From contig JAFQRU010000068.1 of assembly GCA_017409915.1 (NCBI GenBank), positions 1 through 5,128 on the forward strand: a DNA stretch of 5,128 nt. The letters are read 5' to 3'. A program made the position numbers and the translations under genes. How positions within the stretch are numbered: position 1 is the first letter of the stretch; each line of letters opens with the position of its first letter. Source of the DNA: Clostridia bacterium (lineage in GTDB: Bacteria; Bacillota; Clostridia; Monoglobales; Monoglobaceae). The notes beneath the pieces are model-generated. The model was not told the origin of the DNA. It ran no database searches and saw only the letters and a program-made list of their open reading frames with translations. Positions 1-5,128 of this stretch are shown here, piece after piece.

Positions 1-1704
1 TCTCTGATATCTATCCAATGCTGAAGTATCCATATTAGAATCTTTATAGACATTGTTACGTTCCACAATCTTGTTAAACGTCTCTACTATCTTTTCTTCA
101 AAGTCATCGCGAACTAAGGTTGCATACATATCTTCCATATTCTTAAAGCCATATTTTTTAAGAATAGGAGATACAAATTCATCCTCGTTCATATAGCTTA
201 GCGGGAGAGAAAGCTTTTTAAATTCTTTTTCAACTATATCCTTACCTTTGGCAATATTTTCAGTTCGGTTCTCTTTTCTTAAAAACTGATTAATCTTGTT
301 TCTCGCCTGAGAAGTTTTTGCAATTTTAAGCCAGTCAAGATTTGGACCGTGAACGGCATTTGATGTTATAATATCAACAATATCACCATTTGAAAGCTTA
401 TAGTCAATGGTCACAATCTTTCCGTTAACCTTAGCGCCTGACATTTTATTTCCTATGGCACTATGGATTGCATAGGCAAAGTCAACAGGAGTTGAGCCGG
501 CAGGAAGGTTAACAACATCTCCGTTTGGAGTGAAAACAAACACCTCGTCACTGAACATATCAATTTTAAGAGTTTGCATAAATTCTTCCGCGTTGGCCAT
601 ATCCTTCTGGATTTCAAGAAGCTGTTTAATCCATTCCAGCTTAGAATCCATATCGGTAACACCTTTTTTGCCCTCTTTATATTTCCAGTGAGCAGCAATT
701 CCGTTCTCCGCCGTATGATGCATAGCCCATGTTCTTATCTGAATTTCAAAAGGTGTTCCATCCGGTCCTATTACGGCAGAATGAAGGGACTGATACATAT
801 TAGGCTTTGGCATAGCAATATAATCTTTAAATCTTCCCGGGATAGGCTTGAAAAGCTCGTGGACCATACCCAAAACCGCATAACAATCCGCATCAGAATC
901 AACAATAACTCTGACTGCAAAAAGATCATAAAGCTCATCAATATTCTTATTCTGCATAAACATTTTACGGTAAATACTATAAAAATGTTTTGCTCTTCCC
1001 TCTAAATGACCTTTAATATTAAGCTCTTTAAGACGCTTTTCGATAATTTCAATTATCTCTTTGATAAAAGAATCTCTTTCTTCTTTTTTCTGAGCAATTT
1101 TATCAACTATTTCATAATATCCTATCGGGTCAATATATCTAAGAGATAAATCTTCAAGTTCCCACTTGATTCTGGACATACCAAGACGGTGCGCAAGAGG
1201 AGCATAAACCTCCAAGGTTTCTCTCGCCTTTTCGCGCTGTTTTTCCTCAGGCATGGATTTCATTGTTCGAAGGTTATGAAGTCTGTCTGCAAGTTTTATA
1301 ACTATAACTCTTATATCCTGAGCCATAGCGAGGAACATTTTACGAAGATTTTCAACCTGTTGTTCTTCTTTTGATGTATAAGGAATTTTGCTGAGTTTTG
1401 TTACACCAAAAACTAAAAGAGCAATGGTTTCACCAAATTGCTCCTTAATTTCTTCCTCAGTTGAATCAGTATCTTCAACAACATCGTGAAGGAGAGCGGC
1501 CGCAATAGAGCTTGTATCAAGTCCCATCTCTGCGATGATTTTTGCAACCTCAATAGGGTGGCTGACATATTCCTCCCCCGATTTGCGCATCTGCCCTTCG
1601 TGTTTTAAAACCGCATAATTATACGCTTTTTCAACAACAGCAATATCTCCGCTCACATTATTCTCTTTTATGACATTAATAAGTTCCTCAATAGGAGTAT
1701 ACAT
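1..1704 (-). CDS. rel: Bifunctional (p)ppGpp synthetase/hydrolase Rel (RelA/SpoT long RSH), 3' end missing
   Basis: Rel makes (p)ppGpp from ATP and GDP/GTP on ribosomes stalled by uncharged tRNA and hydrolyses it again, setting the stringent response in the cytoplasm. The frame is open for 568 codons from ATG at 1704 to the left edge. Long RSH proteins are about 720-740 residues, so roughly 150-170 C-terminal residues (zinc-finger/RRM and ACT regions) are cut off. Hydrolase domain, about 1-200: H49, the H73-D74 pair in LLHDVVEDT, and KLADRLHNLRTM at 137-148. Synthetase domain, about 235-345: KHFYSIYRKM 239-248, D260 in YDLFAVRVIV, RFKDYIAMPKPNMYQSLHSA 291-310, and FEIQIRT 319-325. The RFKD at 291-294 is the RXKD signature of bifunctional enzymes; synthetase-only RelA has EXDD. 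HD residues are intact, so both activities are expected. One small oddity is GRAKH (236-240) where GRPKH is usual. TGS domain, about 386-447, then the start of the helical domain (GPNLDWLKIAKTSQARNKI, 453-471). The ATG overlaps the recJ stop by one base, implying coupled translation. Confidence 0.97.
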   Translation of the reverse strand, partial: MYTPIEELINVIKENNVSGDIAVVEKAYNYAVLKHEGQMRKSGEEYVSHPIEVAKIIAEMGLDTSSIAAALLHDVVEDTDSTEEEIKEQFGETIALLVFGVTKLSKIPYTSKEEQQVENLRKMFLAMAQDIRVIVIKLADRLHNLRTMKSMPEEKQREKARETLEVYAPLAHRLGMSRIKWELEDLSLRYIDPIGYYEIVDKIAQKKEERDSFIKEIIEIIEKRLKELNIKGHLEGRAKHFYSIYRKMFMQNKNIDELYDLFAVRVIVDSDADCYAVLGMVHELFKPIPGRFKDYIAMPKPNMYQSLHSAVIGPDGTPFEIQIRTWAMHHTAENGIAAHWKYKEGKKGVTDMDSKLEWIKQLLEIQKDMANAEEFMQTLKIDMFSDEVFVFTPNGDVVNLPAGSTPVDFAYAIHSAIGNKMSGAKVNGKIVTIDYKLSNGDIVDIITSNAVHGPNLDWLKIAKTSQARNKINQFLRKENRTENIAKGKDIVEKEFKKLSLPLSYMNEDEFVSPILKKYGFKNMEDMYATLVRDDFEEKIVETFNKIVERNNVYKDSNMDTSALDRYQR

Positions 1705-3413
1705 TAATTTTTCACTTCCGATAGCTTTATATCTTTAAGAATAAGCTGAACATTGTGGAAACCTTTATAGTCGTTGATTGATAAACCAAAGGCAACATCC
1801 ACAATATCTCCCTCTTTAAAACTGTTAAAATACTCGCCCATACCAAAGCCAACAGTATCTAAGTATTTACCATCTTTCAATAAAGTCATACGAAGATGTT
1901 TATTTTCGCTCATAGTGCTGATTCTATGTATTTTAATTCCCTTTATTGCAAACACCGGTGCAGGGTTATCAACACCAAATGGTTGGAGACGGTTAATATC
2001 TTCAACGGCTTCGTTTGTTATATAAGACGCCTTAATAGACGCATCAATCAGAACAGTTGGAACGCTCGCTGTTTCGTCAAGCTTTTTAGGAATATAAGAA
2101 TTAATCTTTTCTCTGAACTTTTCGATTTTTTCTGTTTTAACCGAAAGACCTGCGGCAAGCTCGTGTCCGCCGAACTTTTCAAGAATATCAGAGCAATTTT
2201 CAAGAGCCTCAAAAAGATTATATCCGTTAATGGAACGGCCGGAGCCCTTAGCTTCATCTCCGTCAATGGCAAAAAGAATTGATGGCTTATAGAACTTCTC
2301 GGTTATCTTAGAAGAAACTATACCAACTATACCGTGATGCCAGTCTTCATGAGGAATAATAAGCACTTTATCTTCCTTAATTCCAGGGTGTTTTTCGATA
2401 TATTCAAGAGCTTCCGCAAACATTTTGAGTTCTGTCTGCTGACGGATTGTGTTTTCCTCGCAAAGATATTCTGCAAGTTCAACCGCCTTTTTCTTATCAT
2501 CTGTCAAGAAAAGTTCAACGCTTCTTGAAGCGCAGCCAAGTCTTCCGCTTGCATTGATTCTCGGAGCAATAATATATCCGATTGTTGAGGTTGTTATATT
2601 GCTGTTGTTTGCAGTTGTAACATCCAAAAGAGCTTTAAGCCCAACATTTTTAGTTGTCTTAAATCTTTTAAGACCTTCTGTAACTAAAATTCTGTTTTCA
2701 TCAACCAACGGAGAAATGTCTGCAACAGTCCCAAGACAAATTAAGTCAGAATAAAGCTCCATAAGATTTTCAAGAGGAGTTTCCATATCAAGAGCCTGAA
2801 TAAGCTTAAAAGCAACGCCAACTCCTGCAAGGTTTTTGAACGGATATTTACAATCCTTTCTCTTAGGGTCGATTGCCGCATAAGAATCAGGAATCTGTTC
2901 TTTACACTCATGGTGGTCAGTTATAATCATATCAAGACCTATGCTCTTTGCATATTCAGTCTCTTCAACAGCAGTTATGCCTGTATCAACAGTGATTACA
3001 ACTGTGCTTCCGCTTTCCTTGATTTTATCAAGAGCTTCCTTGTTTACCCCATATCCTTCTGCAATACGGTCAGGAACATAATAGTCCACAGAAATTCCAA
3101 GGCTTGTGAGGTGTTTATATAAAATCGCAATACTTGTTATTCCGTCAACATCATAGTCACCGTAAATTGTAACTTTTTCGCCATTTTCTCTTACTCTGTT
3201 AATTCTTTCAACAGCCTTGTCAATATCTTTCATAAGATAAGGGTCATGCATTCCGGAAAGACTGCAACTTAAAAAATCGCGAATGGCCTTTTCAGTCTTA
3301 ATGCCTCTGTTAAACAAAATTATTGCAATAACAGGCGAAATGTTATATGCCTTGGAAATAGCAACAACTTCATCCTTATCAAATTCTTTAAATATCCATT
3401 TCTTCTGAATCAT
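1704..3413 (-). CDS. recJ: Single-stranded-DNA-specific 5'-3' exonuclease RecJ
   Basis: RecJ degrades single-stranded DNA 5' to 3' in recombinational repair (RecFOR pathway), base excision and mismatch repair, using metal ions held by the DHH core. The protein is 569 residues. DHH domain: YGDYDVDGITS 84-94 (D86, D88, D90), TVDTGIT 141-147 (D143), TDHHE 165-169, and GTVADISPL 228-236 (D232), so all metal-binding motifs are present. DHHA1 domain, about 345-435: HHGIVGIVSSKI 359-370, GSGRS 390-394, GGHELAAGL 415-423. OB-fold, about 455-569, opening near LQPFGVDNPAPVF 476-488. The length matches the E. coli-type core; Bacillus RecJ is nearly 790 residues because of an extra C-terminal region that is absent here. 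I chose ATG at 3413 because GGGAGAAG sits just upstream. An in-frame TTG at 3437 would add eight residues (MTSVGRRI), but it lies only about 8 bases past the predicted transcription start and its upstream AAAGG would not be on that transcript. The stop TAA shares its first base pair position with the rel start codon (TAATG). Confidence 0.97.
   Translation of the reverse strand: MIQKKWIFKEFDKDEVVAISKAYNISPVIAIILFNRGIKTEKAIRDFLSCSLSGMHDPYLMKDIDKAVERINRVRENGEKVTIYGDYDVDGITSIAILYKHLTSLGISVDYYVPDRIAEGYGVNKEALDKIKESGSTVVITVDTGITAVEETEYAKSIGLDMIITDHHECKEQIPDSYAAIDPKRKDCKYPFKNLAGVGVAFKLIQALDMETPLENLMELYSDLICLGTVADISPLVDENRILVTEGLKRFKTTKNVGLKALLDVTTANNSNITTSTIGYIIAPRINASGRLGCASRSVELFLTDDKKKAVELAEYLCEENTIRQQTELKMFAEALEYIEKHPGIKEDKVLIIPHEDWHHGIVGIVSSKITEKFYKPSILFAIDGDEAKGSGRSINGYNLFEALENCSDILEKFGGHELAAGLSVKTEKIEKFREKINSYIPKKLDETASVPTVLIDASIKASYITNEAVEDINRLQPFGVDNPAPVFAIKGIKIHRISTMSENKHLRMTLLKDGKYLDTVGFGMGEYFNSFKEGDIVDVAFGLSINDYKGFHNVQLILKDIKLSEVKN
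1715..1719 (-). promoter_or_regulatory. Probable ribosome binding site of rel, inside the recJ 3' end
   Basis: GGAAG on the minus strand ends 10 bases before the rel ATG, within the last codons of recJ. It is a moderate match at slightly long spacing. Because the recJ stop and rel start overlap as TAATG, ribosomes finishing recJ could reinitiate at rel, and the modest site may rely on that coupling. Confidence 0.5.
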
Positions 3414-3417
3414 AATT

Positions 3418-3425
3418 CTTCTCCC
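3418..3425 (-). promoter_or_regulatory. Ribosome binding site of recJ
   Basis: On the minus strand GGGAGAAG lies just before the ATG at 3413, with seven bases between its GGGAG and the start codon. It matches the anti-Shine-Dalgarno sequence well and is the main reason for choosing this ATG over the in-frame TTG 24 bases upstream. Confidence 0.8.
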
Positions 3426-3451
3426 AACCGAAGTCAAATTTTATACCTTTT

Positions 3452-3480
3452 AGTATACCACAAAATTCCCGTTAATTCAA
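3452..3480 (-). promoter_or_regulatory. Sigma-A type promoter with extended -10, driving recJ-rel
   Basis: Read on the minus strand, TTGAAT (-35, 3475-3480) is followed by a 17-base spacer and TATACT (-10, 3452-3457). A TG dinucleotide one base before the -10 (TGGTATACT) makes it an extended -10 element. The -35 matches the consensus at four of six bases and the -10 at five of six, at ideal spacing and in AT-rich non-coding DNA. The expected transcription start is near 3444-3446, giving a leader of about 31-33 bases before the recJ ATG. This would give recJ and rel a supply of mRNA independent of mutS2. The motif match is seen directly; promoter activity is inferred. Confidence 0.75.
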
Positions 3481-3512
3481 TACTTTTTTCAATTTTTCAT
3501 CACAGGGATTTT

Positions 3513-5128
3513 TTACTTAAATTCAATGATTGTAACGCCGTTTTCTCCTTCGCCGTATTTCCCCAGACGATAGCTTTTTATGCGGTTATTTTTCCTGAGC
3601 ATATCGTGTATTCCTTTTCTTAGGGTTCCTGTTCCTTTGCCGTGAATAACCGTGCAAGAAGAAAGACCTGACATAATGCAACCGTCTATAAATTTATCCG
3701 TCTCAACAAGAGCTTCTTCAAGGAGCATACCTCTTAAATCTATCTCTGTCCTTACTTCTTTTGCACCTATGCTTTGTTTGCTTTTAGGGGCAAATTTCAT
3801 AAGCTCTTTTGTGTCATTTTCAGGAAGCAAAACAAGATTTGATATTTTAGATGTAATCTTCATAATACCAACCTGAATAACAGCCGTTTCCTCTTTTTTA
3901 TTTATGGAAACCACGCTGCCTTTATCGTTTAAATCTACAATCAAAACAGTTGCGCCAAGTTTTAAAGTATTTACTGTTAAATTGGATTTTTGCCTTGGAA
4001 CATTGTTGACAGGTCTTTTTGTCTTTTTAAGTTTAAGACCAAGATCTCTGCGGACTTCATCCATAATCCGCTTAGCTTCTTTTTCGTCCTTTTCTTTCTG
4101 AGCTTCCTTGATTTTCTCTATAAGCTCATCAGTTTCTTCCTGAGCTCTTTCGATAATTTTTGCCGCTTTTTCTTTCGCACGGCTTATAATCTTTTCTCTT
4201 TCGCTTTCAATTCTTTGTTTCTCGCTCTCCGCTTCTTTTTTAAGCTTTTTAGCCTCGCCTGAGAGCCTTATCTGTTCATGGCTTGCCGCTTCCGCTCTTT
4301 GTCTGTCTCTTTCAATTCCTGTTAAGACATCCTCAAACTTAACGCTTTCGGCAGTAAGCTGTTCTTTGGATTTTTCAATAATATATTCAGGAAGACCAAG
4401 CCTTTTAGAAATCGCAAAGGCATTACTTTTCCCTGGAACGCCAATCAAAAGCCTATATGTAGGGCTTAGGGTATCAACATTAAATTCACAAGACGCGTTT
4501 TCAATTCTGTCTGTTGTAAGAGCGTGAATTTTAAGCTCGCTATAATGAGTTGTTGCAACAACTTTTGCCCCAAAATTTCTTACATAATCAATTATAGCAA
4601 TTGCAAGGGCCGCCCCTTCTGTCGGGTCTGTTCCTGCACCCAATTCATCAAAAAGAACAAGGCTGTCCGCAGACAGATTATTCAAAATATGAACGATATT
4701 AGTCATATGAGCAGAGAATGTGCTAAGGCTTTGTTCTATGCTCTGTTCATCTCCTATATCTGCAAAAATCTCTGAAAAGACAGGGATTTTTGTTCCTTCC
4801 TCAGCAGGAATACAAATACCCGACTGAGCCATAAGACAAAAAAGCCCGACTGTTTTTAAAACAACCGTCTTTCCCCCGGTGTTAGGCCCTGTCACAACAA
4901 GGGCATCAAAAGAATCCCCCAAAACTATGTCCTGAGGAACAACTGTGTCCGGATTTAAAAGCGGGTGTCGTCCCTTTTTAATATCCAAAATCCCCTTATC
5001 GTTTAAATCAGGAGAAACCCCTTTAATGGCAAGAGAATATTTCGCCTTGGCAAAAATCACATCAAGGGCGATGATATTTTTAGAATTCTCGCTTATTTCC
5101 CATTCTTTTTCACCCGCCAAGGCAGAGA
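3513..5128 (-). CDS. mutS2: Endonuclease/ATPase MutS2 with Smr domain, 5' end missing
   Basis: MutS2 is a MutS-family ATPase without the mismatch-recognition domain. In Helicobacter and Deinococcus it limits recombination or acts on branched DNA; in Bacillus subtilis it binds collided ribosomes. The window shows 537 in-frame codons; the family is about 780-790 residues, so about 250 N-terminal residues are outside. Counting from the codon at 5120: end of the lever/core helices with RHPLL 51-55; Walker A GPNTGGKT 78-85 (4866-4889); signature SLSTFSAHM 131-139; Walker B LVLFDELGAGTDP 154-166; switch histidine ATTHYSELK 189-197; the MutS2-typical LSPTYRLLIGVPGKSNAF 218-235; a Lys/Glu-rich coiled coil about 250-365; a small beta-rich (KOW-like) linker about 385-432; and the Smr domain about 455-535. 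The Smr domain has IDLRG 460-464 and HGKGTG 493-498 (3627-3644), the motifs tied to nuclease or ribosome activity. All ATPase motifs look intact. No start can be assigned, because the frame continues upstream with S-A before the TTG at 5120. recJ follows 99 bases downstream. Confidence 0.97.
   Translation of the reverse strand, partial: SALAGEKEWEISENSKNIIALDVIFAKAKYSLAIKGVSPDLNDKGILDIKKGRHPLLNPDTVVPQDIVLGDSFDALVVTGPNTGGKTVVLKTVGLFCLMAQSGICIPAEEGTKIPVFSEIFADIGDEQSIEQSLSTFSAHMTNIVHILNNLSADSLVLFDELGAGTDPTEGAALAIAIIDYVRNFGAKVVATTHYSELKIHALTTDRIENASCEFNVDTLSPTYRLLIGVPGKSNAFAISKRLGLPEYIIEKSKEQLTAESVKFEDVLTGIERDRQRAEAASHEQIRLSGEAKKLKKEAESEKQRIESEREKIISRAKEKAAKIIERAQEETDELIEKIKEAQKEKDEKEAKRIMDEVRRDLGLKLKKTKRPVNNVPRQKSNLTVNTLKLGATVLIVDLNDKGSVVSINKKEETAVIQVGIMKITSKISNLVLLPENDTKELMKFAPKSKQSIGAKEVRTEIDLRGMLLEEALVETDKFIDGCIMSGLSSCTVIHGKGTGTLRKGIHDMLRKNNRIKSYRLGKYGEGENGVTIIEFK

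Larger units (their letters stand above)
3414..3512 (-). other. mutS2-recJ intergenic spacer and recJ leader
   Basis: This 99-base AT-rich spacer is the only non-coding DNA in the window. It contains the promoter and recJ ribosome binding site listed separately, a GGTATA direct repeat (3442-3459) over the -10/start region, and a possible weak UUCG-loop hairpin in the leader (3423-3438). Just after the mutS2 stop I found no GC-rich inverted repeat followed by a T run, so there is no convincing intrinsic terminator and read-through from mutS2 into recJ is possible. Confidence 0.7.

Noticed and set aside
574..1005. 143-codon open frame on the plus strand
   Set aside because: It lies wholly antisense to the conserved synthetase/TGS part of rel, has no recognisable domain, and its composition is what the complement of an AT-rich gene gives.
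1496..1503. GC-rich 8-base palindrome GCGGCCGC
   Set aside because: It falls within the conserved rel hydrolase codons for IAAALLHD; the alanine codons explain it.
1896..2282. 128-codon open frame on the plus strand
   Set aside because: It is antisense to the conserved DHHA1/OB part of recJ. The residues are rich in Phe, Arg, Asn and Cys with no motif, typical of a shadow frame.
3486..3512. A/T runs after the mutS2 stop as a terminator
   Set aside because: There are A and T tracts but no paired stem ahead of a T run in the transcript direction, so an intrinsic terminator is not supported.
3990..4262. 90-codon plus-strand frame rich in Phe/Leu that looks membrane-like
   Set aside because: It is the reverse complement of the Lys/Glu-rich MutS2 coiled coil; Lys and Glu codons (AAG, AAA, GAA) read backwards as Phe, Leu and Ser.
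5118..5120. TTG at 5120 as the mutS2 start codon
   Set aside because: The frame is open up to the window edge and the protein would lack about 250 residues expected of MutS2; this is an edge artefact.
1..5128. CRISPR array, mobile element, tRNA or novel defence locus
   Set aside because: Coding density is nearly complete with three well-known housekeeping genes; I saw no spaced repeats, terminal inverted repeats, transposase or structured RNA.

Overview
The window holds three housekeeping genes, all on the minus strand and read from right to left: mutS2 (5' end off the right edge), recJ (complete) and rel (3' end off the left edge). The only non-coding stretch is about 100 bases between mutS2 and recJ. 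Base composition is AT-rich (roughly 40% GC by eye). The genes have Shine-Dalgarno starts and Firmicutes-type protein families: MutS2 with a C-terminal Smr domain, a short RecJ, and a bifunctional Rel. Together these suggest a low-GC Firmicute, most likely a clostridial anaerobe. I cannot place it to genus.

Layout in the direction of transcription. (1) 5128-3513: mutS2 from roughly residue 250 onward, with the ATPase core, a long charged coiled coil, a small beta-rich linker domain and the Smr domain. (2) 3512-3414: spacer carrying a very good sigma-A type promoter (TTGAAT, 17 bp, TGG-TATACT) and the recJ ribosome binding site. I see no terminator hairpin, so mutS2 transcripts may also read through. 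(3) 3413-1704: recJ, 569 codons. (4) 1704-1: rel, whose ATG overlaps the recJ stop by one base (TAATG). It covers the hydrolase, synthetase and TGS domains and part of the helical domain; the C-terminal ZFD/ACT region is outside.

How the genes fit together: MutS2 acts on branched DNA and, in Bacillus, on collided ribosomes. RecJ is the 5'-3' single-strand exonuclease of recombination and repair. Rel makes and degrades (p)ppGpp in response to stalled, uncharged-tRNA ribosomes. RecJ and Rel look co-transcribed and translationally coupled from the promoter in front of recJ. In many Firmicutes apt lies between recJ and relA; here it is absent.

I found no mobile element, CRISPR array, RNA gene, phage gene or undescribed defence system. 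The remaining points of interest are modest: the internal promoter, the tight recJ-rel junction, the missing apt and the mutS2 neighbourhood.
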